Shown: in pieces, positions 1 through 11,860 of the stretch
Numbering within the stretch: the stretch's first letter is position 1
How the letters are laid out: every line of letters starts with the position of its first letter
Assembly (NCBI RefSeq): GCF_022419205.1
Contig: NZ_JAJOZU010000001.1
Location: 124,001 to 188,000 of the forward strand
Direction of reading: 5' to 3'
Source of the DNA: Thermomonas alba
Lineage (GTDB): Bacteria; Pseudomonadota; Gammaproteobacteria; Xanthomonadales; Xanthomonadaceae
DNA: 64,000 nucleotides
Notes under the pieces: model-generated
Told to the model about the DNA's origin: nothing
Databases searched by the model: none
Seen by the model: only the letters and a program-made list of their open reading frames with translations
Program-made: the position numbers and the translations under genes

Positions 1-1036
<1,036 letters not shown>

Positions 1037-1070
1037 AAATGCGCGCGGCCTGGCCCGAAAAGGAACCGCG

Positions 1071-1092
1071 AAGGCCGCCGCGAGGCGGCCTT
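1071..1092 (+). terminator. hairpin after clpX
   Basis: Perfect 9-bp stem (AAGGCCGCC / GGCGGCCTT) with a GCGA tetraloop, 35 bases after the clpX stop. There is only a short T run further on (GTTT at 1097-1100), so it is a plausible but weak rho-independent terminator. Confidence 0.5.
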
Positions 1093-1135
1093 CGGCGTTT
1101 CCGGGAGCATCCTGGCCTTAGGTCGCCTCGCGCAT

Positions 1136-1161
1136 TGCCTGAACCGTCTGCCTGAACCGTC
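1136..1161 (+). repeat. 13-bp tandem direct repeat upstream of lon
   Basis: TGCCTGAACCGTC occurs twice head to tail (1136-1148 and 1149-1161), 33 bases before the heat-shock-type -35 box of lon. Seen directly. A regulator site is only a guess; a chance slippage duplication is possible. Confidence 0.6.
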
Positions 1162-1194
1162 CCGGCAGCGTCCGGGGTCAACGGCCGGTGAGCG

Positions 1195-1221
1195 CTTGCA
1201 ACACGCCGCGGTCAGCCCCAT
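1195..1221 (+). promoter_or_regulatory. sigma-32-type heat-shock promoter of lon
   Basis: CTTGCA (1195-1200), 15 bases, then CCCCAT (1216-1221) followed by AAA. The E. coli RpoH consensus is CTTGAA, 13-16 bases, CCCCATnT, so the match is close in sequence and spacing. lon is a classic RpoH target. Transcription would start near 1230, giving a leader of about 45 bases before the ATG at 1275. Confidence 0.75.
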
Positions 1222-1274
1222 AAACACAGCACGGTGGCAGCCGTTGCTACCAAGAGAGATTCCGGAGCCTTCCC

Positions 1275-3752
<2,478 letters not shown>

Positions 3753-3828
3753 CGACGGGAAAACGGTTAGAGCCGTCACAGGTTTGCTCGCCAATCGCCG
3801 AAACCCGCGCCAGCATTGGCTTTCCGTG

Positions 3829-3857
3829 TTGCGTACCGGAAATGCCGCTGGTATAAG
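3829..3857 (+). promoter_or_regulatory. sigma-70-type promoter of hupB
   Basis: TTGCGT (3829-3834), 17 bases, TATAAG (3852-3857). It lies in the 225-base lon-hupB gap and gives hupB its own promoter with a leader of about 115 bases. The rest of the gap shows no other feature. Confidence 0.5.
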
Positions 3858-3977
3858 GTGTGCAACCGCGGCGGCTGGGTCGGCGCCGCGGCAAGCCCGG
3901 GTCCACGGCAGGGGAGCGCTGCTGGATCTGGTCAGCGCATTCTCCGCGTCACTTTCCGCAACGGAGCCAACAAGCAC

Positions 3978-4250
3978 ATGAACAAAGCCGAATTCGTCGA
4001 AGCCATCGCCGACCACGCCGAGCTGACCAAGGCAGACGCTGGTCGTGCCGTCGATGCGATGATTGCCACCATCACCAAAGCTCTGAAGAAGGGCGACACC
4101 GTGACCCTCGTAGGGTTTGGCACCTTCTCGGTGCGCAAGCGCGGTGCCCGCACCGGCCGCAACCCGCGTACCGGCGATACCATCAAGATCAAGGCCTCCA
4201 AGAACCCGGCGTTCAAGGCTGGCAAGGCGCTGAAGGACGCGGTCAACTGA
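3978..4250 (+). CDS. hupB: DNA-binding protein HU (beta type)
   Basis: Histone-like protein that bends and compacts DNA without sequence specificity and works as a dimer. 90 residues, the family's usual length, beginning [11 protein letters not shown]. The DNA-gripping arm signature [15 protein letters not shown] is intact near residues 60-75. CGGAGCC at 3962 is a fair ribosome site. It lies downstream of lon, as in many gammaproteobacteria, with its own candidate promoter (3829-3857) and a strong terminator (4280-4306). Confidence 0.97.
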   Translation: MNKAEFVEAIADHAELTKADAGRAVDAMIATITKALKKGDTVTLVGFGTFSVRKRGARTGRNPRTGDTIKIKASKNPAFKAGKALKDAVN

Positions 4251-4279
4251 TCGCTCCTGCAGCAAACGATTGGATCTCG

Positions 4280-4306
4280 AAAAGCCCGGCCTTGTGCCGG
4301 GCTTTT
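4280..4306 (+). terminator. rho-independent terminator of hupB
   Basis: 11-bp perfect stem (AAAAGCCCGGC / GCCGGGCTTTT) with loop CTTGT, 30 bases after the hupB stop, ending in a T run. Confidence 0.9.
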
Positions 4307-4354
4307 CGCTATGGGGTTCCGTTGCAGAGCAGTCGCGGCGATAATGCCCGCCCC

Positions 4355-4429
4355 GGGCACTTAGCTCAGCGGTAGAGCGGCTCCCTTACAAGGAGCGGGT
4401 CGGGGGTTCGATCCCCTCAGTGCCCACCA
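4355..4429 (+). tRNA. tRNA-Val (anticodon UAC)
   Basis: 75 bases including an encoded CCA. Acceptor arms GGGCACT / AGTGCCC pair fully. The anticodon stem GCTCC / GGAGC holds the loop CTTACAA with anticodon TAC. The T arm GGGGGTTCGATCCCC is canonical. A GATAAT (4340-4345) lies just upstream and may be its -10 box. Confidence 0.97.
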
Positions 4430-4444
4430 TCGAGTCGAAAAAAG

Positions 4445-4472
4445 TTGCACTTCCCGGAAAGTTCTGTATACT
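4445..4472 (+). promoter_or_regulatory. sigma-70-type promoter of tRNA-Asp
   Basis: TTGCAC (4445-4450), 16 bases, TATACT (4467-4472), followed by a C-rich start region 15 bases before the mature tRNA. It suggests tRNA-Asp is transcribed separately from tRNA-Val. Confidence 0.7.
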
Positions 4473-4487
4473 TTCGCGCTCCACAGC

Positions 4488-4564
4488 GGAGTGGTAGTTC
4501 AGTCGGTTAGAATGCTGGCCTGTCACGCCGGAGGTCGCGGGTTCGAGTCCCGTCCACTCCGCCA
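4488..4564 (+). tRNA. tRNA-Asp (anticodon GUC)
   Basis: 77 bases with encoded CCA. Acceptor GGAGTGG / CCACTCC pairs perfectly, discriminator G. The anticodon loop CTGTCAC gives anticodon GTC. The D-arm TAGTTCAGTCGGTTAGAA and the T-arm GCGGGTTCGAGTCCCGT are standard. Confidence 0.97.
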
Positions 4565-4574
4565 TTCGAAACGC

Positions 4575-4603
4575 AAAAGCCCCGCAGCAATGCGGGGCTT
4601 TTT
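4575..4603 (+). terminator. rho-independent terminator after tRNA-Asp
   Basis: 12-bp perfect stem (AAAAGCCCCGCA / TGCGGGGCTTTT) with loop GCAA, 10 bases past the tRNA, followed by a T run. Confidence 0.92.
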
Positions 4604-4687
4604 CTGTTCTCCAGCCCGCGTCGTGGGGCGGCCGGGCGCGCGCGGCTCGGGTAAACTTGCTCGCTACGCCTCATTCCTGGTTCGCCC

Positions 4688-6664
4688 ATGCTGCAGAAAC
4701 TCCGCGACAAGACCTCCGGCTGGATTGCCGGCACCATCCTCACGATCGTGACCATTCCGTTCGCTTTCTACGGGGTGGAGTCGTACATGTCGCAGCGAGT
4801 GGAGACCTACGTCGCCCGGATCGCGCAGCCGCCGTCATGGTGGAAGTCCGCGCCGCAGGTCTGGCCGGTGACCTACCTGTGGCATATCGAGGACATCGAC
4901 GCGCAGGAGTTCAAGCAGCGCCTGGAGAATGCGCGTCTCAACATGCGCAACGCGCAGGGTGAGAACTTCGACGCCAAGGCATTCGAGTCGGTGGAGAACA
5001 AGCGCCGGGTGTTGGATGCGGTGATCGATGAGCGCCTGATGCGGATGACGGCCCGCAATGCAGGGATCGTCATCAGCGATGCGGAGGTGGCCGACAACAT
5101 CCGCAAGATTCCGGAGTTCCAGGTCGATGGCGCATTCAATATCGACCGCTATCAGATGCTGCTGGCCGCCCAGAACCCGCCGCTGACGCCGCGTGCGTTC
5201 GAGGAGAAAGTGCGTGAGGATCTGGCGACCAATCTGATCCCTGCACGCATCGCGCGTTCGGCTTTCGTCACCGACGTCGAGCTGGACCGACTGATGCGCC
5301 TGCTGGGCGAGCGCCGCGACGTCTCCTTCGTTGCCGTCCCCGCCCCGGCGGCGGATACCGCGGAAGTTACCGATGCCGAGGTCGCGGCCTGGTATGCGGC
5401 TCACAAGGGCGAATATCGCAGCCCGGAGACGGTGCGCCTGGAATATGTCGAAGTGAATGGCAATGCGCTGCCGGCGCCAGCGGCAGACGAAGCCGCGCTG
5501 CGCAAGCGCTATCAGGAGCAGATCGCCAAGTTCTCCAGCCCGGAGAAGCGCGAGGTGTCGCACATCCTGGTGCAGGTGCCGACCAATGCCAGCGAGGCCG
5601 AGAAGAAGGCCGCCGAGGCGCGCGCCGCCAAGCTCGCGGCCGAAGCACGCGCGCCGGGCGCCGATTTTGCGGCGCTGGCGCGGGCCAACTCCGATGACAC
5701 CGGTTCCAAGTCTTCCGGCGGCGATCTCGGCTGGATCACCAAGGGCAGCGGCATGCCGAGCGCGTTCGACGAAGCCGCTTTTGCGATGCGGGTGGGCGAG
5801 GTGCGCGGGCCGATCAAGACCGACTTCGGCTGGCACATCATCAAGCTGAACCAGATCCAGCCGGGCGTGCAGCGTTCGTTCGAGGAAGTGCGCCCCGAGC
5901 TCGAGAAGGAGTTGCAGGAAACCGGTCGCGAGCAGGCGTTCAACGATCTGACCGGCAAGCTGGTGGATGCCGTGCTCAAGAATCCCACCTCGCTGGCGCC
6001 GGCGGCCAAGGCGCTGGGGCTGCAGGTGCAGACCACGCCGGTCTTCAGTCGCGCCGGCGCGCCGGGCATCGCCAGCGACCCCAAGGTGTTGCGTGCGGCC
6101 TTCTCCGATGCGCTGGTGCAGGATGGCACCGCCAGCGATCCGATCGAACTCGGTCCGCTGCACACGGTGCTGATCCGGGTGATCGAGCATCAGCCCGAGC
6201 AGGTGCAGCCTCTGACGCAGGTGCGCGCCGCGGTGGTGGCGGCAATCCACGCCGATCGCGAGCGCAAGGCGGCGGATGCCGCGGCTGAGGCGCTGCTCAA
6301 GGCCGCGCGTGCGCAGGGGCTGGATGCGGCCGCGACGGCGGCCGGGCTGGCAGTGGCCCGGCTCGACGACCTGCCGCGCCGCAGCCCGGCGCCGGTACCA
6401 CCGCAGCCACTGGTGGATGCGTTCTTCAACGTGCCGCGCCCGCAGAAGGATGCGCCGGTGCTGGGCAAGACCCGCGCCGGTGGTCAACTGGTGGTGTTCG
6501 CGGTGCGCGCGGCGCGCGATGGCGACATCGGCCAGGTGACCCCGCAGGAGCGCGCGCAGTTGCGTACGCAGGTGGCCGCCTCGATCGGTGCCCAGGAGCA
6601 GGACGCCTTCATCAAGGCCGTGCGCAAGCACTACGTGATCAAGGTCGCGGAAGACCGGTTGTAA
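4688..6664 (+). CDS. ppiD: peptidyl-prolyl cis-trans isomerase PpiD
   Basis: Membrane-anchored periplasmic chaperone that helps proteins leaving the Sec translocon. 658 residues: short cytoplasmic N-terminus, one membrane segment (about residues 13-31), a SurA-like N-terminal chaperone region, one parvulin domain (about residues 286-381, from EVSHILVQVP to FGWHIIKL) and a C-terminal chaperone-like half. A single N-terminal anchor without a cleavage site fits PpiD rather than SurA. A TAAACT -10-like box lies about 35 bases before the start. It is the usual neighbour of lon-hupB. Confidence 0.93.
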   Translation: MLQKLRDKTSGWIAGTILTIVTIPFAFYGVESYMSQRVETYVARIAQPPSWWKSAPQVWPVTYLWHIEDIDAQEFKQRLENARLNMRNAQGENFDAKAFESVENKRRVLDAVIDERLMRMTARNAGIVISDAEVADNIRKIPEFQVDGAFNIDRYQMLLAAQNPPLTPRAFEEKVREDLATNLIPARIARSAFVTDVELDRLMRLLGERRDVSFVAVPAPAADTAEVTDAEVAAWYAAHKGEYRSPETVRLEYVEVNGNALPAPAADEAALRKRYQEQIAKFSSPEKREVSHILVQVPTNASEAEKKAAEARAAKLAAEARAPGADFAALARANSDDTGSKSSGGDLGWITKGSGMPSAFDEAAFAMRVGEVRGPIKTDFGWHIIKLNQIQPGVQRSFEEVRPELEKELQETGREQAFNDLTGKLVDAVLKNPTSLAPAAKALGLQVQTTPVFSRAGAPGIASDPKVLRAAFSDALVQDGTASDPIELGPLHTVLIRVIEHQPEQVQPLTQVRAAVVAAIHADRERKAADAAAEALLKAARAQGLDAAATAAGLAVARLDDLPRRSPAPVPPQPLVDAFFNVPRPQKDAPVLGKTRAGGQLVVFAVRAARDGDIGQVTPQERAQLRTQVAASIGAQEQDAFIKAVRKHYVIKVAEDRL

Positions 6665-6688
6665 GCGCGTAACCGCCGACCCCACAGC

Positions 6689-6718
6689 AAAACGCCCGGC
6701 CATGCCGGGCGTTTTTTT
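6689..6718. terminator. bidirectional terminator between ppiD and fabI
   Basis: 12-bp perfect stem (AAAACGCCCGGC / GCCGGGCGTTTT) with loop CAT and a run of seven T. The A run on the other side also gives a T tract on the reverse strand, so it can end both converging genes. Confidence 0.92.
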
Positions 6719-6732
6719 GCATCAGTGCAGGA

Positions 6733-7521
6733 TCAGTCGATCCCAGCCATTCCCATGATGTTGTAACCGGCATCTACGTAGGTGATCTCGCCGGTGATGC
6801 CGGCCGCGAGATCCGAACACAGGAACGCGGCGGCGTTGCCGACGTCCTCGATGGTGACCACCCGGCGCAGCGGCGCTACTGCTTCGAACTGGCTGAGCAT
6901 CTTGCGGAAGTTGGCCACGCCGCTGGCGGCCAGGGTGCGGATCGGACCGGCCGAAATCGCGTTCACACGGGTGCCTTCTGGCCCGAGGGTCATCGCCATG
7001 TAGCGCACGATGGCCTCCAGCGAGGCCTTGGCCACGCCCATGGTGTTGTAGTTGGCCAGCGCGCGCTCTGCGCCGAGGTAGGACAGAGTCAGGATGCTGC
7101 CCTTGCGGCCCTTCATCAGCGGACGCGCGGCCTTACCTAGCGCCGCCAGCGAGTAGGCGCTGATGTCGTGGGCGATGTGGTAGTTCTCGCGGGTGATACC
7201 GTCCAGAAAATCCCCTTCGATCGCTTCCCGCGGAGCATATGCAATGCAGTGCACCAGGATGTCGAAGCCGTCGCTCCAGTGCTTGCCCAGCTCTGCGAAG
7301 CAGGCATCGATCTGCGCATCCGAGGATACGTCCAGCGGCAGCACGATCTTGGCGCCATAGGTCGCGGCCGCGTCTTCGACCCGCGATTTGAGCTTGTCGT
7401 TTTGGTAGGTCAGCGCCAACTCGGCGCCCTCACGGTGGAAGGCGTCGGCAATGCCGGTCGCGATCGAACGTTGGCTGGCGATGCCGGTCACCAGCGCGCG
7501 TTTGCCTTGCAAAAATCCCAT
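6733..7521 (-). CDS. fabI: enoyl-[acyl-carrier-protein] reductase [NADH] FabI
   Basis: Last reductive step of each fatty-acid elongation cycle. 262 residues, the same length as E. coli FabI. Nucleotide-binding [13 protein letters not shown] near residues 13-25, catalytic Tyr148, Tyr158 and Lys165 in [18 protein letters not shown], and the substrate-loop segment [14 protein letters not shown]. An AGGAG ribosome site precedes the ATG. It converges with ppiD. Some relatives use FabV instead, but the Tyr-x6-Lys spacing and the length here are those of FabI. Confidence 0.97.
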   Translation of the reverse strand: MGFLQGKRALVTGIASQRSIATGIADAFHREGAELALTYQNDKLKSRVEDAAATYGAKIVLPLDVSSDAQIDACFAELGKHWSDGFDILVHCIAYAPREAIEGDFLDGITRENYHIAHDISAYSLAALGKAARPLMKGRKGSILTLSYLGAERALANYNTMGVAKASLEAIVRYMAMTLGPEGTRVNAISAGPIRTLAASGVANFRKMLSQFEAVAPLRRVVTIEDVGNAAAFLCSDLAAGITGEITYVDAGYNIMGMAGID

Positions 7522-7627
7522 GCGATCTCCTTGGACGGTGCGGTGTGCGCACGCGGCGCACCGAGGTCAATGCGCTAAGTGTGCCTTGCGCGCCTGGCTG
7601 CGGCCAGTGTGCGCAGCCGTATGGAGC

Positions 7628-8389
7628 TCAGGCGCGGAAGTCGTCCTTCCAGGCGCGCAGGGTGGCGAAGACCGCGATCGCATCGCTCAGGGCGCGACCG
7701 GCATGTGCTTCAGCCGCCGCGCGCACGCTCGGCGCCTCGCAGCGCAGGAACGGGTTGCAGGCGCGTTCCTCGGCGAGCGTGGTCGGCAGGGTGGGACGAT
7801 CGGCGGTGCGCAGAGTGCCTGCCGCGGCCGCGCGCGCCCGCAGTGCCGGATTGTCGGGATCGACCGTGAGCGCGAACGTCGCGTTGCCCAGCGTGTATTC
7901 GTGGGCGCAGCACACGAGGGTATCGGCCGGTAGCGCAGCCAGCCGCGCGAGCGAGGCGTGCATCTGCGCGGGCGTGCCTTCGAACAGACGTCCACAGCCC
8001 AGGCTGAACAGGGTGTCACCGCAGAACAGCAGCCCTTCGCCGTGATAGGCCACGTGGCTGCGGGTATGTCCAGGGACGGACAGCGCTTGGAAACGCCAGG
8101 CGCCGATCGCCAGCTCTTCGCCGTCGCGCACGCGGTGTGTGGCCTGCGGGATGCGTTCCTCGTGCGGGGCGAACACCGGCGTGGCCGGCCAGCGGGCCAA
8201 TAAGTCGGCGACGCCGCCGACATGATCGCCGTGGTGGTGGGTGAGCAGGATGGCCAGCGGCGGCGTATCGCCCAGCGCGGCGAGGACGGGCGTGGCATCG
8301 CCCGGATCGACCACCAGCGCGCGACCTTCGGCATCGCGCAGCAGCCAGATGTAGTTGTCGTCGAAGGCAGGCAGGCAGTGCAGCGGCAT
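7628..8389 (-). CDS. gloB: hydroxyacylglutathione hydrolase (glyoxalase II)
   Basis: Hydrolyses S-lactoylglutathione to lactate and glutathione, the second step of methylglyoxal detoxification. 253 residues from the ATG at 8389, chosen because MPLHCLPAFDDNYIW is the family's conserved start; the frame stays open to an ATG at 8446, which would run into the divergent methyltransferase gene. Metallo-beta-lactamase fold with the di-metal motif THHHGDH (residues 50-56), then PGHT, CGDTLF and AHEYTLGN. Divergent from a methyltransferase-rnhA-dnaQ operon, a conserved arrangement. Confidence 0.95.
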   Translation of the reverse strand: MPLHCLPAFDDNYIWLLRDAEGRALVVDPGDATPVLAALGDTPPLAILLTHHHGDHVGGVADLLARWPATPVFAPHEERIPQATHRVRDGEELAIGAWRFQALSVPGHTRSHVAYHGEGLLFCGDTLFSLGCGRLFEGTPAQMHASLARLAALPADTLVCCAHEYTLGNATFALTVDPDNPALRARAAAAGTLRTADRPTLPTTLAEERACNPFLRCEAPSVRAAAEAHAGRALSDAIAVFATLRAWKDDFRA

Positions 8390-8435
8390 CTGTCCAGTCG
8401 TGACGGGGGGCGGGCTTTCCCGCAGAATCGTCACC

Positions 8436-9107
8436 ATGCCGTTCATGCTCTCTGCGCGTCAACCCAATCCCGCCGGCGCCCATGCCTGGTTCGCCAGCCC
8501 GGCGGGGCTGGCCGTGCTGGCCAGCGAGGCTGCCGGAGTGGCCGATGCCCTGCGCCAGCGTCCGGGCCAGGCCGCGCTATGGCTGGCGCCGCCGGCGGTC
8601 GATCTGTTGCAGGGCGAAGGCGATGCGCTCACCTTGCGCCTGCGCTGCCACGGCGCCGGCTTCAATGGCACCGTGCGCTGCGGGTTGCCGCTGCCGCTGG
8701 CCAGCGAGACCTGCGCAGTGGTGATCGTGCAGCACGTCCTGGATACGGAGCCGACTGATGCGGCCGTGCCGCTGCTGGAGGAGTGCGCGCGGGTGCTGGT
8801 GCCCGGCGGCTGGCTATGGCTGTTCGCCCTGAATCCGCTTTCGCCCTATCGCTGGCGTTGGCGGGGAGGCGCGCTGAGTGCGCGTGAACCGATCACCTGG
8901 CGCCGCCGCCTGCGCGCGGCCGGATTGGCGCCGGAGGCGGTCTCGCTCGGAGTCGGCCCGGTATGGTCGATCGCGGCGGCAACGGGCGAACACGAGGGCG
9001 CGGGTCTGCACGCCAGCTACCTGCTGCGCGCCGAGAAGCGGGCGCGCGCACTGACTCCGCAGCGCAGGCTGCGTGCGCTGCGTTGGCAGGCGGAGCCGTC
9101 GGCATGA
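8436..9107 (+). CDS. class I SAM-dependent methyltransferase (YafS-like)
   Basis: 223 residues. The later half has the Methyltransf_11 pattern, with the conserved post-motif [15 protein letters not shown] near residues 115-130; the glycine-rich motif I is weak. E. coli has a yafS methyltransferase gene in the same place, between gloB and rnhA, so I read this as the same family. The substrate is unknown to me. The stop codon overlaps the rnhA start (ATGA at 9104-9107), implying translational coupling. The start at 8436 is preferred over upstream in-frame ATGs that would overlap gloB. Confidence 0.8.
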   Translation: MPFMLSARQPNPAGAHAWFASPAGLAVLASEAAGVADALRQRPGQAALWLAPPAVDLLQGEGDALTLRLRCHGAGFNGTVRCGLPLPLASETCAVVIVQHVLDTEPTDAAVPLLEECARVLVPGGWLWLFALNPLSPYRWRWRGGALSAREPITWRRRLRAAGLAPEAVSLGVGPVWSIAAATGEHEGAGLHASYLLRAEKRARALTPQRRLRALRWQAEPSA

Positions 9108-9568
9108 GTGCCCGCAAGCAGGTGCAGGTGCATACCGATGGCGCCTGCCTGGGCAATCCCGGGCCGGGCGGCTGGGCGGCGTTGCTTCACTGGCGCGGGG
9201 TCGAGCGTGAGCTGGTCGGCGGCGAGCCGGCCACGACCAACAACCGGATGGAGCTGATGGCCGCGATCGCCGCGCTGGAGGCTCTCAAGGAGCCGTGCGA
9301 CGTGGTGCTCACGACCGACTCCCAATACGTGCGTCAGGGCATCACCGAATGGATGCCCGGCTGGCTGCGACGCGGCTGGAAAACCGCTGGCGGCACGCCG
9401 GTCAAGAACCGCGACCTGTGGGAGCGTCTGCACGCTGCCGCGGCGCGGCATCGGGTGGACTGGCGCTGGGTGAAAGGTCATGCCGGGCAGCCTGAAAACG
9501 AGCGCGTGGACCAGCTGGCACGCGCGCAGGCACTGAGATTCAGGCAGCCCCAGGAGTCTTGCGACTGA
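9104..9568 (+). CDS. rnhA: ribonuclease HI
   Basis: Cleaves the RNA strand of RNA:DNA hybrids, removing primers and R-loops. 154 residues, standard length. The four catalytic acids are present: Asp12 (HTDGAC), Glu50 (NNRMEL), Asp72 (TTDSQYV) and Asp136 (ERVDQLA), with His126 in KGHAG. It overlaps the preceding stop by four bases and shares one base with the dnaQ start, so it is the middle of a tightly coupled operon with the polymerase III proofreading subunit. Confidence 0.97.
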   Translation: MSARKQVQVHTDGACLGNPGPGGWAALLHWRGVERELVGGEPATTNNRMELMAAIAALEALKEPCDVVLTTDSQYVRQGITEWMPGWLRRGWKTAGGTPVKNRDLWERLHAAAARHRVDWRWVKGHAGQPENERVDQLARAQALRFRQPQESCD

Positions 9569-10281
9569 TGCGACAGATCGTGCTCGATACCGAAACCACC
9601 GGCCTGGAATGGCAGAAAGGCAACCGGGTGGTCGAAATCGGCTGCGTGGAGCTGCTGGAGCGACGCCCCACCGGACGCACTTTCCATCGTTATCTCAACC
9701 CCGAGCGCGAGTTCGAAGAGGGCGCGCAGGAAGTGACCGGCTTGACCCTCGAGTTCCTGGCCGACAAGCCGCGTTTTGCGGAGATCGCCGAGGAGTTCCT
9801 GGCTTTCATCGACGGTGCCGAGCTGATCATTCACAACGCGGCCTTCGACCTGGGCTTCCTCAATGCCGAACTGGCGCGGATCCCTGGCGCCGGTCGGATC
9901 GAGGATCGCTGCCGGATCGAGGATACCCTGGCACTGGCGCGGCAGCGCTTTCCGGGCCAGCGCAACTCGCTGGACGCGCTGTGCAAGCGGCTCGGCGTGG
10001 ACAACTCCCAGCGCCAGCTGCACGGCGCCCTGCTCGACGCGCAGATCCTGACGGACGTGTATCTGGCGATGACCTCTGGCCAGCGCGAGATCGGCTTCGG
10101 CGAGGAGACCGTCAGCGCTGCGCGCGAACTGGCCGTCCTGCTGGACCTCGGTCAGGCGCCGCCGCGTCCGCGCGTGCGCGTGCAGGCGGAGGAGGCGCAG
10201 GCGCACGCCGCCCGCCTGGATGCGCTGGAGAAGAAGGCGGGGCGCTGCCTGTGGCGCGAGCTGGAGGCGGAAGCGGGTTGA
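9568..10281 (+). CDS. dnaQ: DNA polymerase III epsilon subunit (3'-5' proofreading exonuclease)
   Basis: Proofreading exonuclease of the replicative polymerase. 237 residues. Exo I DTETTG (Asp7, Glu9), Exo II HNAAFDLGF (Asp94) and Exo III with His152 and Asp157 (HGALLDAQ), the DEDDh pattern. The C-terminal part after about residue 185 is the tail that binds the alpha subunit. The ATG at 9568 overlaps the rnhA stop by one base (TGATG); an in-frame ATG at 9559 inside rnhA is less likely. The rnhA-dnaQ pairing is widely conserved, though divergent in E. coli. Confidence 0.96.
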   Translation: MRQIVLDTETTGLEWQKGNRVVEIGCVELLERRPTGRTFHRYLNPEREFEEGAQEVTGLTLEFLADKPRFAEIAEEFLAFIDGAELIIHNAAFDLGFLNAELARIPGAGRIEDRCRIEDTLALARQRFPGQRNSLDALCKRLGVDNSQRQLHGALLDAQILTDVYLAMTSGQREIGFGEETVSAARELAVLLDLGQAPPRPRVRVQAEEAQAHAARLDALEKKAGRCLWRELEAEAG

Positions 10282-10338
10282 AATGGCGGTGCGCGGCTGG
10301 GCTGGCGATCCGGCTCGCGGAGCGCCGGCGGCGGAGGC

Positions 10339-11043
10339 TCAGTGCCTGCGCACCAGTACCACGGTGATGTTGTCGGAGCCGCCGCCATCCAGTGCGGCCG
10401 CCACCAGCCCATCCACGCATTCCTGCGCGCTGCACTCGCGGTGTGCCAGTATCTGCGCGATCTCGTGGTCATCCACCTCCTCGGTGAGCCCGTCGCTGCA
10501 CAGCAGCAGCTGCATGCCGGGGCGCAACTCGCCCGAGAGGGTTTCCACGTTCAGCTGCTCCGGCGCGGTGACGCCCAGCGCCTGGGTCACCACGTTGCGA
10601 TGCGGATGGCTACGTGCCTGGTCGGCGCTGATCGCGCCCTGGGCGATCAGTTCCTGCACGTAGCTGTGGTCGTGCGAGATCTGGGTGAGACTGCTATCTC
10701 GCCACAGATACACCCGGCTGTCGCCCACCCAGGCCACCTCGAAGCGGTTGCCGTCCACCCGCGCCACCGCCACGGTGGTGCCCATCGGCAGGCTGTCGCC
10801 GCGGCGCTTGGAGCAGCGAATGATTTCCTCGTCGGCGGTCAGAATGGCGCTGGTCAGGCTGCGCCCGGCACGCACCTCGCGCACGATCACCTCGCGCGCC
10901 AGCGCGCTGGCGACTTCGCCGTAATCATGTCCGCCCATGCCGTCGGCCACCAGCCACAGCCCCAAGGTGCTGTCACCGAAGTAGGTGTCTTCGTTCAGCT
11001 CGCGCCGCAGGCCGACATGGGTCAGGTGTCCGAATTCGATCAT
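10339..11043 (-). CDS. PP2C-family serine/threonine protein phosphatase
   Basis: 234 residues from the ATG at 11043 (MIEFGHLTHVG), where homology to Stp-type phosphatases begins. Metal-binding residues are in place: Asp19 in LNEDTYF, Asp34-Gly35 in VADGMGGHD, CSDGLTEEV and the closing SDNITVVL. It should dephosphorylate Ser/Thr-phosphorylated proteins in the cytoplasm. No Hanks-type kinase is seen in the window; an FHA-domain membrane protein (29104-29886) is a possible reader in the same pathway, by inference only. It converges with dnaQ. Confidence 0.9.
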   Translation of the reverse strand: MIEFGHLTHVGLRRELNEDTYFGDSTLGLWLVADGMGGHDYGEVASALAREVIVREVRAGRSLTSAILTADEEIIRCSKRRGDSLPMGTTVAVARVDGNRFEVAWVGDSRVYLWRDSSLTQISHDHSYVQELIAQGAISADQARSHPHRNVVTQALGVTAPEQLNVETLSGELRPGMQLLLCSDGLTEEVDDHEIAQILAHRECSAQECVDGLVAAALDGGGSDNITVVLVRRH

Positions 11044-11242
11044 GCGTGCGGCTAAAGCTCTGGATCCATGAGTAATAACGACATCATGCGCGCGAACCGG
11101 ACGGCAGGGCAACGCGGGTGACGGGGTATTCCCGATGGTGTCCGCGGTGCGTTGCCAATGGCCTGTGCTGGAAGTGGAGGCAGCGGCGGTGGCAGGCAAG
11201 TGCCGTGGGTGCCTGCGCTCAGGAAATGCCTGGGCCCAATGG

Positions 11243-11270
11243 GCCAACGCCCCCTGACGGGGGCGCTGGC
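11243..11270 (-). terminator. hairpin downstream of tRNA-Ser(CGA)
   Basis: Twelve-base arms (11243-11254 and 11259-11270) pair with one mismatch around the loop TGAC, six bases beyond the CCA end of the tRNA. It lacks a T run on the reverse strand, so its role as terminator is uncertain. The other 200 bases up to the phosphatase gene show nothing I can name. Confidence 0.35.
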
Positions 11271-11275
11271 GTATC

Positions 11276-11366
<91 letters not shown>

Positions 11367-11381
11367 GGAAGTGGGGCATGC

Positions 11382-11410
11382 ATGATACGGGGCGCGTAGG
11401 CTGGCGGCAA
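11382..11410 (-). promoter_or_regulatory. promoter of tRNA-Ser(CGA)
   Basis: Reverse strand TTGCCG (11405-11410), 17 bases, TATCAT (11382-11387), about 16 bases before the mature 5' end. Confidence 0.55.
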
Positions 11411-11449
11411 GGCAGGTACACTGGCCACCCCCAACCGGCATCCGTGTCC

Positions 11450-11857
11450 ATGTCCGAAATCCACGTTCCTGTTTCCTTCGGCGAGCTGCTCGACAAGATC
11501 GCCATCCTGCAGATCAAGTCCGAGCGCATGACCGACCCGGCCAAGCTGGCCAACGTGCGCAACGAGCTGGCGGCGTTGGAGGCCACCTGGGCCGCGCATC
11601 CGGCGTCGCGCCAGGACATCGCTGCTCTGCGCGCCGAGCTGAAGGCCGTCAACGAACGGCTGTGGGAGATCGAGGACGCCATCCGCCTGAAGGAGAAAGC
11701 GCAGGCGTTCGACGCGGAGTTCATCCGCCTGGCGCGGGCGGTCTATTTCGAGAACGACACCCGCGCACGGGTGAAGAAGGACATCAACCTGGCGCTGGGT
11801 TCGACTTACGTCGAGGAAAAGTCTTACCAGGATTACGGCAGCGGGCAGGGCGTTTGA
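11450..11857 (+). CDS. DUF6165 family protein
   Basis: 135 residues beginning MSEIHVPVSFGELLDKI, then two predicted helices rich in Glu, Lys and Ala (about residues 15-85) that look coiled-coil prone, and a C-terminal block RARVKKDINLALGSTYVEEK. I recognise the DUF6165 family, whose function is not known to me. A GTG six bases upstream (11444) is an alternative start. It converges on a GT9 glycosyltransferase gene with only three bases between stops. A TACACT box at 11418 could be its -10. A link with LPS assembly is inference from the neighbours. Confidence 0.75.
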   Translation: MSEIHVPVSFGELLDKIAILQIKSERMTDPAKLANVRNELAALEATWAAHPASRQDIAALRAELKAVNERLWEIEDAIRLKEKAQAFDAEFIRLARAVYFENDTRARVKKDINLALGSTYVEEKSYQDYGSGQGV

Positions 11858-11860
11858 GGC

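Noticed and set aside
4355-4564. Integration site at the tRNA genes
   Set aside because: No integrase, no duplicated tRNA 3' end and conserved genes on both sides of all four tRNAs.
6733-7521. Ala94 in FabI where E. coli has Gly93, a site of triclosan-resistance changes
   Set aside because: Several triclosan-sensitive FabI enzymes carry Ala here, so it is not evidence of resistance.
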